Assembly: GCA_913046025.1 (NCBI GenBank)
Contig: CAJWRP010000160.1
Location: 1-5,942 of the forward strand
Direction: 5' to 3'
Length of the DNA: 5,942 bases
Origin: an uncultured Chloroflexota bacterium
GTDB lineage: Bacteria; Chloroflexota; Dehalococcoidia; SAR202; UBA11138
Below are positions 1 through 5,491 of the stretch, piece by piece. The position numbers were made by a program, and so were the translations under genes. The notes below the pieces were generated by a model that was given only the letters and a program-made list of their open reading frames with translations, was not told the origin of the DNA and did no database searches. The stretch's first letter is position 1, and every line of letters starts with the position of its first letter.

Positions 1-31
1 TTCAGTCGTCTCCTCGTGTAGTGATTAAGCT

Positions 32-538
32 CTATTTCATCTTTGTGATCTTGAGCTTGATCACCTTGGAGGGGGTTTTAGCCTGCACTACGTCGCCAAC
101 TTTATGCCCCAACAGCGCCTGCCCAATGGGTGATTCGTTGGAGATCTTGCCTTTCAATGGGGAGGCCTCTGCACTGCCAACAACGATGTAGTTCTGTTTC
201 TTGTGCTGTTCTGTTTCCACGGTGACCGTCGAGCCAATTTCCACGGTTTTTGATTTCCTATCATGGTAGATTACAACTGCAGTAGCCAGGATGTTTTGAA
301 TGTCCTGGATACGCCCCTCAACGAAGGCTTGCTCGCTCTTAGCCTCTTCGAAGTCTGCGTTGTCCATGACGCCGCCAGATTCGTTAGCTGTGTGAATCTT
401 TGCAGCTACTTCTAGGCGTCGAACACCGCGAAGGTGTTCCATCTCAGCATGCAACTGTTTTAAGCCCTCTTCCGTTAGATAAATCTGTCTCTGTACGATG
501 GTTTGGCTCCCAAAAACAAATGAGCCAAGAAGCCGCAA
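32..538 (-). CDS. greA: Transcription elongation factor GreA
   Basis: GreA enters the RNA polymerase secondary channel and stimulates cleavage of backtracked transcripts. The N-terminal coiled coil runs from about residue 19 (QIYLTEEGLKQLHAEMEHL) to 90, and the conserved EGRIQDI segment is at 75-81. The C-terminal FKBP-like domain has the family signature SPIGQALLGHKVGDVV at 136-151. By alignment with E. coli GreA (gapless around the tip), the metal-binding Asp41 is Gly56 and Glu44 is Asp59, in GGVMDNAD. The only ordinary start in frame after the preceding stop is TTG at 536-538. It gives 168 residues, about 13 more than most GreA, with a weak SD (AAGAGAG). Starting at Ile14 (ATC, preceded by GGGAG at a 7-base spacing) would give 155 residues, close to the family norm, so a lost ATG is possible. 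The gene is monocistronic as far as visible. The family call is very sure; the start is not. Confidence 0.95.
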   Translation of the reverse strand: MRLLGSFVFGSQTIVQRQIYLTEEGLKQLHAEMEHLRGVRRLEVAAKIHTANESGGVMDNADFEEAKSEQAFVEGRIQDIQNILATAVVIYHDRKSKTVEIGSTVTVETEQHKKQNYIVVGSAEASPLKGKISNESPIGQALLGHKVGDVVQAKTPSKVIKLKITKMK

Positions 539-1047
539 ATCAGCAGTTTCTCTCTTAGCCCACGCACTCCATTTTAGCTTTGAGACTGAGGTTTGTAAAT
601 CCGTTTGGCTCTTTGCTTAAATTAAGATGAATTTAACTTAACTGGATTCTGAGGGAGTAATAGCTTTTGCGGGGTCAATTATTCACTGAGAACGGCGATG
701 CCCTTTGATAGGTAGACTAGATAATTGTGATGTCAGGGAAGGGCAGTTGGAGGCGGACGACGTAACGCCCATTGTCAGGATCCATTACTCTGATTGTGCC
801 GTTAGTTTTGATCTTACGCGGAACAGGGTTAAAAAATTCAACACAATGTTTTATACTATTACAATATTTGTACAATTGTAAAAAAGGAAGACGGAATTCC
901 GCTTTAAGGCCAAATTGGTGCCGTGATAGCATTCCAGAACCGTTGGGTAGAACTCTCTTCACTTTTGCGGTGTCGCTGGTCCAAGAAAGCCAAGGTGACC
1001 ACGAAAATATAAGAGCGATACCGGTGTTAAGGAGATAATCCGCGGTC
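539..1047. other. Intergenic region between greA and rsmD, no convincing gene
   Basis: About 500 bases separate two divergent genes. Open frames exist on both strands (plus 772-1038; minus 1049 down to 717), but neither has a ribosome binding site or a family I recognise. The minus frame would start on the same CATG that holds the rsmD start codon. The stretch contains two AT-rich palindromes: TTAAATT-6-AATTTAA at 617-636, about 80 bases upstream of greA, and the perfect TACAATTGTA at 871-880. A weak TATACT at 852-857 could be a -10 box toward rsmD, but I see no good -35 partner. Promoters for both flanking genes must lie here or nearby. I cannot assign them with confidence. Confidence 0.5.
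617..636. repeat. AT-rich inverted repeat upstream of greA
   Basis: A perfect 7-base inverted repeat, TTAAATT / AATTTAA, is separated by 6 bases. It sits about 80 bases upstream of the greA start in a locally AT-rich stretch. It could be a regulator site or simply part of an AT-rich promoter region. No binding family is implied. Confidence 0.35.
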
Positions 1048-1611
1048 ATGACATTGAGGATAACCGGAGGAGAATACCGCGGTCGTCGCCTGAGAGTGCC
1101 TAAGAGTGCAGATTTAAGGCCAACATCCGACCGGGTTCGTGGAGCGATATTTTCAATTATTGGGCCGGTTTTTTTGGAGGGTGCCAGGGTTTTAGACCTG
1201 TACGCAGGCACAGGAGCACTGGGTATAGAAGCCCTTAGTCGTGGTGCTGCGTGGGCGGACTTTGTGGAGGTTAATGGCCGGAGGGCCCAGCAGTTGCGGG
1301 CCAATCTTCAGCTATTGGATTTGTCAGGCATTTCAAAGGTCCATACAGGCACGGTTGAAACGGTACTCGAGAGGTTAGACGGCGGCTACGACCTTGTGAT
1401 GGCAGATCCACCTTACTCGGTGGATGACCTGACGGAATTAATGGAGATACTTAGCAAAAAAGGTACATTAGCTAATGAGAGTGTCGTAGTGATAGAGCAA
1501 CGCCACGATACCGTAATTGCCGAGGCGCATAAAAGGCTGGAGCTCGTAACCCGACGACGCTACGGTGACACCTCGGTCTCAATTTACCGGGCTGGAGCTA
1601 TCGATGACTAG
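1048..1611 (+). CDS. rsmD: 16S rRNA (guanine(966)-N(2))-methyltransferase RsmD
   Basis: RsmD transfers a methyl group from S-adenosylmethionine to N2 of G966 of 16S rRNA in the small-subunit head. The 187 residues match the usual family length. The N terminus is typical (MTLRITGGEYRGRRLRVP), followed by the RPTSDRVRGAIFSI segment at about 25-38. The SAM-binding motif DLYAGTGALGIEAL is at about 50-63, the acidic motif II is FVEVN at about 72-76, and the catalytic DPPY motif is at about 120-123. The ATG start agrees with homologues. A GGAG lies 13 bases upstream, which is long for an SD spacing. The stop overlaps the next gene, coaD, by 8 bases. The rsmD-coaD pairing is a very common bacterial arrangement and supports co-transcription. 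Nothing is missing or unusual in the protein. Confidence 0.95.
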   Translation: MTLRITGGEYRGRRLRVPKSADLRPTSDRVRGAIFSIIGPVFLEGARVLDLYAGTGALGIEALSRGAAWADFVEVNGRRAQQLRANLQLLDLSGISKVHTGTVETVLERLDGGYDLVMADPPYSVDDLTELMEILSKKGTLANESVVVIEQRHDTVIAEAHKRLELVTRRRYGDTSVSIYRAGAIDD

Positions 1612-2077
1612 GGCTTTGTATCCAGGAAGCTTTGATCCTGTTCACAGCGGACACGTAGATATTGTGGAAAGGGCCTCAAAGCTATTCGACGAGTTGATCG
1701 TAGGTGTATACGATACACCGCCAAAAAACCTGATGTTCACAACAGAGGAGCGAGTAGAGCTATTTCAGGAGTCAGTTAAAACCCTGAACAATGTAAAAGT
1801 GCAGCCCTTCTTTGGGTTAGCACCTGATGTTGCCAGGGAGTTGGGCGCGGAATTCATCGTCAGAGGACTACGCGCGGGCTTTGACTTCGAGATGGAGTTT
1901 GAGATGGCGCTAATGTGGCGCAACCTGGCTCCGGACATTGACGTAGTGTGCATGATGAGTTCTCTGGAATACCAGTTTGTGTATTCCAGCCGCATCAAAG
2001 AGGTGGCCAAGTTGGACGGCAAGATAGATAACCTGGTGCCGATCCACGTAGCGACCGCGCTGTATGGGAAACTTTAG
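1604..2077 (+). CDS. coaD: Pantetheine-phosphate adenylyltransferase (CoaD, PPAT)
   Basis: CoaD joins ATP and 4'-phosphopantetheine to make dephospho-CoA, the penultimate step of coenzyme A synthesis in the cytoplasm. The 157-residue protein has the family start ALYPGSFDPVHSGHVDIVERA, including the nucleotidyltransferase HxGH signature (HSGH). It also has the conserved RGLRAGFDFEMEFEMALMWRNL region (written here with the family's substrate-contacting R-G-L-R first) and the C-terminal nucleotide loop YSSRIKEVA, equivalent to ISSSxVKE. The frame is open further upstream, from 1565, but the true start is ATG 1604: it gives the canonical N terminus and has TGGAG six bases before it, inside the end of rsmD. 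Coupled translation with rsmD is likely from the 8-base overlap. Confidence 0.97.
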   Translation: MTRALYPGSFDPVHSGHVDIVERASKLFDELIVGVYDTPPKNLMFTTEERVELFQESVKTLNNVKVQPFFGLAPDVARELGAEFIVRGLRAGFDFEMEFEMALMWRNLAPDIDVVCMMSSLEYQFVYSSRIKEVAKLDGKIDNLVPIHVATALYGKL

Positions 2078-2109
2078 GAAGTAAAAATCCAGCATTAGGG
2101 GGAGGCTGT

Positions 2110-2712
2110 ATGGAAATTGGACATATCGCAGATGAGTTGAAGCTGCTGGCTAGCACCGGCACCAAAGTACCTGGGTTCCGCCGTAAGGTGATGGTCGATA
2201 TAGACCGACTGATTACGCTGGGAGATGAGATGTGCAAGTCAGTGCCCGTCGACATGCAAGAGGCCAACGAGGTCATCAAGATGAAGGAGAGCATCATTAA
2301 TCAGGCCTACATGGAGGCCAAGCGCATTCGCGGAGTTGCCGAAGAGGAAGCTACCGCACTGTCATCGGCTGCGCAGGAAGAGCATGCCTCCAAAGTAGAC
2401 GATTCCGAGATCCTTAGGGTTGCGGAGCTCAAGGGACAGGAGATCAGGGAAGAGGCTGCCTACGAGGCCCAGCAGATCCTGCAGGACTCCCAACGCAAGG
2501 CCTATCGCATGATTAATGAGTCGGACTCTGCTGCCGTGAGCAGGCGTGACGGGGCCGACCACTATGCCCGTGAAGTGCTCTTTAATCTTGAAGAGCAGAT
2601 GGCGGACGTTCTGGGGCAGGTCCGGCGGGGCATCGATGCATTGAAGCTTGAGACTGAGTCTTCCAAGAAGCAGCAACAGATGAACAGCAATCTGGAGCAG
2701 ATTCCCGCCTAA
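2110..2712 (+). CDS. Coiled-coil protein of unknown function, coaD-linked (DivIVA/ATP-synthase-b-like helix)
   Basis: A 200-residue, strongly charged, mostly helical protein with no signal peptide or membrane segment. Residues 1-50 form a short head (KVPGFRRKVMVDIDRLITLGDEM, then SVPVDMQEAN). Residues 52-135 are Glu/Lys/Ala-rich with a heptad-like pattern, consistent with a long coiled coil. Residues 148-180 (HYAREVLFNLEEQMADVLGQ onward) are a second conserved-looking helix, and the tail is Lys/Gln-rich. Proteins of this build often sit next to coaD in Chloroflexota and are annotated vaguely as ATPase or hypothetical. That is my recollection, not a search result. A DivIVA/SepIVA-type cell-division or envelope scaffold is a reasonable guess, but no diagnostic motif proves it. 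A strong SD (GGGGGAGG, 4 bases before the ATG) and 32 bases from coaD make it the last gene of the rsmD-coaD operon, ending just before a terminator. Confidence 0.85.
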   Translation: MEIGHIADELKLLASTGTKVPGFRRKVMVDIDRLITLGDEMCKSVPVDMQEANEVIKMKESIINQAYMEAKRIRGVAEEEATALSSAAQEEHASKVDDSEILRVAELKGQEIREEAAYEAQQILQDSQRKAYRMINESDSAAVSRRDGADHYAREVLFNLEEQMADVLGQVRRGIDALKLETESSKKQQQMNSNLEQIPA

Positions 2713-2731
2713 CCGAAATATCGGATAATGA

Positions 2732-2764
2732 AAAAGGGCCCGATTGAATTAGTCGGGCCCTTTT
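2732..2764. terminator. Bidirectional rho-independent terminator
   Basis: A perfect 12-base stem (AAAAGGGCCCGA at 2732-2743, TCGGGCCCTTTT at 2753-2764) encloses a 9-base loop. The GC-rich core is flanked by A-runs and T-runs, so it gives a U-tract on either transcript. It lies 19 bases after the coiled-coil gene on the plus strand and 19 bases after the arsM stop on the minus strand, so it ends both convergent units. Confidence 0.92.
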
Positions 2765-2783
2765 GCTTCGTCTTTATCGGTTA

Positions 2784-3629
2784 TTAGGCGGGTTTGTAAG
2801 CCCTTATGTTCATGCTATGTACGTCCGATGCCCAACTCTGCTCGCCCTCCCATGGCTTATCCTCCAGAATCTGGACATCCACGAAGCCTGCCTCTCTCAT
2901 CTTGCCAAGGTAAACGTCCTTGGGCTCGGCTCCGGATAGGCACATGACCCAGTTCTTCTTGTCTTCTCTTGCCTCGTCCGGTAGCGCTTTCACAAGCAGC
3001 ATATCCGATATGTAGGCGCGACCTCCGGGCTTCAGTATGCGGAATGCTTCCTTAAATACCTCGCTCTTGTCCGGCGCCAGGTTGATCACGCAGTTAGAGA
3101 TGATGGCATCCGCCGAATCGTCTGCCAGAGGGGTGTGCTCCATCTCCGTAAGGTGGAACTCGACATTGCTCAGTTCTAGTTTTTCCGCATTGGAGCGGGC
3201 TAGTTTGATCATGTCTAGAGTCATGTCGACACCGACTACTTTGCCTTCAGGACCGACGGCCTTGGCAGCGATGAAGCAGTCGATTCCGCCACCGCTGCCG
3301 AAGTCCACCACCGTTTCGCCCAGTAGTAGCTCGCCAATGGCCGTCGGGTTGCCGCATCCAGCGGACGCCATTACAACCTCTGCGGGCAAGTCCTTGATTA
3401 GCTCTACGTTGTATAGCTTGCTTGGCTCGTCGCAACAGTCGCTGGAGCAACATGCGGTGGCGTTTTGGGCCACCCTGGCGTAATTGTCCCTGACTAGGTC
3501 CTTTACTTCCGCGTTGGTCATTTCAACCGCAGAACCCTCTTGGCCTTGACCAGATGGCTCTGCGCAGCAGTCGCTGGGGCAACAAGCAGCAGCATCCCCG
3601 GCTAATTCCAGCTTAATGAATTCGTCCAT
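2784..3629 (-). CDS. arsM: Arsenite S-adenosylmethionine methyltransferase ArsM
   Basis: ArsM methylates As(III), stepwise with SAM, to methylated and eventually volatile arsenicals in the cytoplasm. The 281 residues include the SAM motif VVDFGSGGGIDCF (107-119), GVDMTLDM (133-140), and the three catalytic cysteines in their family contexts: C92 in AGCGNPTA, C180 in SNCVINL, C230 in WVMCLSGAEP. The 50-residue distance between the last two equals that of Cys174-Cys224 in the characterised algal ArsM. RILKPGGR (197-204) is the usual post-motif strand. The N terminus carries two Cys-pair clusters, C16C17-x3-C21C22 and C60C61-x3-C65C66. The second is where homologues have theirs, and the first lies in an extra segment of about 40 residues. 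The ATG at 3629 has GGAGG six bases upstream, which supports the long form over ATG 3521. It is downstream of padR on the same strand. Function is well supported. Confidence 0.94.
   Translation of the reverse strand: MDEFIKLELAGDAAACCPSDCCAEPSGQGQEGSAVEMTNAEVKDLVRDNYARVAQNATACCSSDCCDEPSKLYNVELIKDLPAEVVMASAGCGNPTAIGELLLGETVVDFGSGGGIDCFIAAKAVGPEGKVVGVDMTLDMIKLARSNAEKLELSNVEFHLTEMEHTPLADDSADAIISNCVINLAPDKSEVFKEAFRILKPGGRAYISDMLLVKALPDEAREDKKNWVMCLSGAEPKDVYLGKMREAGFVDVQILEDKPWEGEQSWASDVHSMNIRAYKPA
3430..3584 (-). repeat. Duplicated Cys-Cys-x3-Cys-Cys coding element inside arsM
   Basis: Two copies, at about 3562-3584 and 3430-3452, read TGTTGC-[C/T]CC-AGCGACTG-[C/T]-TGCG in the coding direction: two mismatches in 22 bases, 132 bases (44 codons) apart and in the same frame. 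They encode CCPSDCC and CCSSDCC, each followed by a GAGCCA (Glu-Pro) codon pair. Identity down to synonymous positions suggests a fairly recent internal duplication. Confidence 0.75.
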
Positions 3630-3723
3630 TAAATGCCTCCCGTATTTGCTGTTTGGATTGTCGTGCCGCGTGTCTAGTTTTCGTCACGGCCGCACGTAGA
3701 CTCCACTGTAGCGCCGTCCTCTT

Positions 3724-3778
3724 TCACTGATGCGTCAGGTATGGCAACACGCTGGCCCAGACTCGCGCGGCAGACCTA
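3724..3778 (-). pseudogene. Detached C-terminal helix of the PadR regulator (other frame)
   Basis: Removing one T from the GCGTATTAGG junction of padR restores an open frame coding Tyr, then RSAARVWASVLPYLTHQ and TGA at 3726-3724. The segment is amphipathic and helix-like, and it gives a 116-residue total, the normal size of short PadR regulators. No slippery heptamer is visible, so programmed frameshifting is not suggested. Confidence 0.7.
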
Positions 3779-4075
3779 ATACGCCTTGTGGCCCTTGTTA
3801 GTGTGGCTGTATCCCTTGCGCTGCCTGCCCCCTATGACTTCTGACGTGCACTCCACGTATCCACCCGCCACCATTTCCTTGAGGGTAGGGTAGATCATGC
3901 CGTCGGTGGGCTTGCACCACCCATCGCAGAAGTCTTCTATGCTCTTGGCTATCTCATAACCGTGCATGGGCCCTTGGGCCAGCATATCCAGAAGGAAATA
4001 TCTACTGGTAGATTTCTTGATTAGGGCCGCCCAATGATCCACGCCGGCCAGGTTAGCGCTGATCTTGGATACCAT
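3776..4075 (-). CDS. PadR-family winged-helix regulator, truncated by frameshift
   Basis: A 99-residue DNA-binding regulator, probably a repressor of the padR-arsM unit. The PadR signature is clear: YFLLDMLAQGPMHGYEIAK at about 26-44 (helices 1-2), the recognition helix around DGMIYPTLKEMVAGGYV (58-74), and the wing with GGRQRKGYS and HTNKGHKAY (82-99). Cysteines C50, C54 (CDGWC) and C76 lie beside the recognition helix and could bind As(III); this is inference. ATG 4075 has AAAGGA five bases upstream. The protein stops at TAG 3776-3778, right after the wing. Shifting the frame by one base there continues as RSAARVWASVLPYLTHQ and ends at 3724, exactly the sort of C-terminal dimerisation helix expected in PadR proteins of about 115 residues. 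The gene therefore looks broken by a one-base insertion, unless the base is a sequencing error. arsM begins 146 bases downstream. Confidence 0.88.
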   Translation of the reverse strand: MVSKISANLAGVDHWAALIKKSTSRYFLLDMLAQGPMHGYEIAKSIEDFCDGWCKPTDGMIYPTLKEMVAGGYVECTSEVIGGRQRKGYSHTNKGHKAY

Positions 4076-4090
4076 ACCAATCCTTTGTGT

Positions 4091-4111
4091 ATATATAAAA
4101 TGACTATATAT
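4091..4111. promoter_or_regulatory. AT-rich inverted repeat, candidate PadR operator/promoter
   Basis: ATATATA (4091-4097) and TATATAT (4105-4111) form a perfect 7-base inverted repeat with a 7-base spacer, 16 bases upstream of the padR ATG and next to its SD at 4081-4086. PadR regulators commonly bind AT-rich inverted repeats in their own promoters, and a TATATA element here could double as the -10 box. The position fits autoregulation and control of arsM. AT-rich promoter sequence alone could produce the same pattern. Confidence 0.45.
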
Positions 4112-4449
4112 TATTTGCGTAGGTATTAGTTGTCTAGACTTGTTTCAGGCCCGTCTTTCAGGTTGCGACGACCAAACTAGGCTCAGGTCTGATGCTGAGT
4201 CATCGGGAAGGCCCCACCAATTCAAAAGCCCTCCCCAAACTGCCTAGGACGACCTGCCCTTGTTCAATACAAGAATGTCGACTGCCAGGCTGTGAAGAAA
4301 AGTCATATTTCCCCGATTAATGATCAAACTCGGCAATATATTTTGTATATTTGTGGTCTGTGGAACAACTTTATCCCCATATTTATGTAATCGCAAGAGG
4401 CCGACATAGCGATAAAATGATAAAAGCTCATGCAACTGACTTATCATGA
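4112..4449. other. AT-rich intergenic stretch, no recognisable gene
   Basis: This region lies between the divergent padR promoter and the formate dehydrogenase remnant. A 67-codon minus-strand frame (4447 to 4244) has no SD and no recognisable motif. Weak structures are GGCTCAG/CTGAGTC around 4180-4201, which needs one G-U pair, and AATATA-TTTTG-TATATT at 4335-4351, another TATATA-type inverted repeat. I see no insertion-sequence end, tRNA or attachment site that would explain the loss of the adjacent dehydrogenase's N-terminal part. Confidence 0.5.
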
Positions 4450-5241
4450 AACAGGCGGGTTTGTGAAGCCACCTATTGTAATAGCATCAGCGTTGCTGAA
4501 CACGCGGTAATGCAGATCCTCGCGTTGGTCCGCGACTACATTCCGCAATATCACTTGGTAGTGAATGGAGGTTGGAATATCGCGGACGCCATATCGAGAT
4601 CGTACGACATCGAGGGGATGAGCGTCGGTGTCGTTGGGAGTGGCCGTATTGGGTTGGCAGTGTTGAAGCGCATGAAACCCTTCGATGTGTCCTTGCACTA
4701 CACTGACCGCCACCGGCTGCCCACCCAAGTTGAGGAAGAGCTCGGTCTGACGTTCCATCCCGTTGTGGAGTCTCTGGTCAAAGTATGCGATGTGGTGAGC
4801 ATTCACTGTCCGTTGCATCCAGAGACAGAGCATCTCTTTGACGACGAGCTCATCGGCAAAATGAAGCGGGGCTCGTACATCGTCAACACAGCACGAGGGA
4901 AGATTTGCGAGCGGAACGCAATCGTGAAGGCGCTCGAGACCGGCCAGTTAGCCCGTTATGCGGGCGATGTGTGGTTCCCGCAACCGCCGCCAAAGGACCA
5001 TCCATGGCGGACCATGGACAACCATACGATGACCACGCATACATCTGGCATTTCACTGGCAGCTCAGGCTCGCTACGCGGCTGGAGTTCGGGAGATCCTA
5101 GAGTGTTGGTTTGATGGCAGGCCAATCAGGAACGAATACCTTATCGTCCAAGGTGGTCAACTTGCTGGAGCGGGTGCGCATTCTTACAGTGAAGGAGATA
5201 CCACCGGCGGTTCAGACGAAGCCACCAGATTCAAGACCTAA
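4450..5241 (+). pseudogene. NAD-dependent formate dehydrogenase, N-terminally truncated
   Basis: The intact enzyme oxidises formate to CO2 with NAD+ and belongs to the D-2-hydroxyacid dehydrogenase superfamily. Homology to the roughly 400-residue Pseudomonas-type enzyme is unmistakable and, as far as I can align by eye, gapless. It starts at VCEATYCNSISVAEH (from 4459, with the catalytic Asn146 equivalent at 4480-4482) and runs to the C terminus. From ATG 4510 (243 residues) there follow GVVGSGRIG (39-47, NAD-binding), HYTDRHRLP (D66 and R67, the Asp221/Arg222 pair for NAD preference), NTARGK (R129, like Arg284), GDVWFPQPP (D153, Q158) and HTSG (H177, like His332). About 135 N-terminal residues are gone: an in-frame TGA at 4447-4449 closes the frame and the upstream DNA is unrelated. 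ATG 4510 has no SD and would omit Asn146. Frame and active-site residues are otherwise preserved, suggesting a recent loss, or a misassembly at about 4450. Confidence 0.9.
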
Positions 5242-5274
5242 TGGAATGGTGGCACCCCCGAGGGAGTACGAAGG

Positions 5275-5320
5275 GACGGCATACTGGATTGCCGTCACTC
5301 TGTCACTCGCTGCAGTGACG
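5275..5320. repeat. Overlapping inverted repeats downstream of the dehydrogenase remnant
   Basis: GACGGCA (5275-5281) pairs with TGCCGTC (5290-5296) over an 8-base loop. Alternatively CGTCACT (5293-5299) or GTCACT (5302-5307) can pair with AGTGACG/AGTGAC at 5314-5320. These pairings share bases and so exclude each other. There is no T-run after them, so this is not a classical terminator. They may be remains of a 3' untranslated structure. Confidence 0.4.
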
Positions 5321-5478
5321 CCACAAAGACAAAGCTATCACTGCAGACTCAACACTACCCCCATTTTTTTCATGGGTCTGTCACGGGTATCGACATGCCC
5401 CCGCCTCTTAGCACTGGCATTTGACCCCCCTTATCCTCCCAGTACCTTAGTAGTTCAGCGTTGAATTTTTTGCTGTTG

Positions 5479-5484
5479 TATAAT
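5479..5484 (+). promoter_or_regulatory. Consensus -10 box (TATAAT) of the lipoprotein gene
   Basis: A perfect TATAAT lies 7 bases before the ATG at 5492. The expected transcription start, 6-8 bases after the box, falls on or next to the start codon, so the mRNA would be leaderless, in line with the absence of any SD. No good -35 exists at the standard 16-18-base spacing; TTGAAT at 5461 is only 12 bases away. Confidence 0.55.
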
Positions 5485-5491
5485 CGAGCCC

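Noticed and set aside
772..1038. Plus-strand 88-codon frame before rsmD
   Set aside because: TTG start without SD, no recognisable motif, and the opposite strand looks equally or more protein-like.
717..1304. Long minus-strand open frame of 195 codons
   Set aside because: Its first part lies antisense to rsmD, which is certain. The remaining 1049-717 part has no SD and no recognisable family; it is kept only as a low-interest finding.
3037..3483. Plus-strand 148-codon frame
   Set aside because: Antisense shadow of arsM; Ser/Leu-rich composition typical of a reverse reading.
3776..3781. Programmed frameshift or stop readthrough in padR
   Set aside because: No slippery heptamer or downstream structure is visible, and the same-frame readthrough (VCRASLGQRV...) does not resemble PadR; a plain one-base insertion explains the data better.
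4244..4447. Minus-strand 67-codon frame next to the dehydrogenase remnant
   Set aside because: No SD, no motif, AT-rich non-coding appearance.
2786..4464. Shared 12-mer AGGCGGGTTTGT at 2786 and 4453
   Set aside because: One is the arsM 3' end (coding YKPA) and the other the dehydrogenase junction. A 12-base match in about 6 kb is expected by chance, and no flanking similarity supports recombination.
4444..4833. Minus-strand 129-codon frame
   Set aside because: Antisense shadow of the formate dehydrogenase homology, which is unambiguous on the plus strand.
5357..5376. CCCAT-T-run-ATGGG hairpin, considered as a terminator
   Set aside because: The stem is only 5 bases and the T-run is in the loop rather than after the stem.
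5111..5464. Plus-strand 117-codon frame overlapping the dehydrogenase 3' end
   Set aside because: The first half is an out-of-frame reading of the dehydrogenase; the second half is Pro/Ser/Leu-rich without SD or motif.
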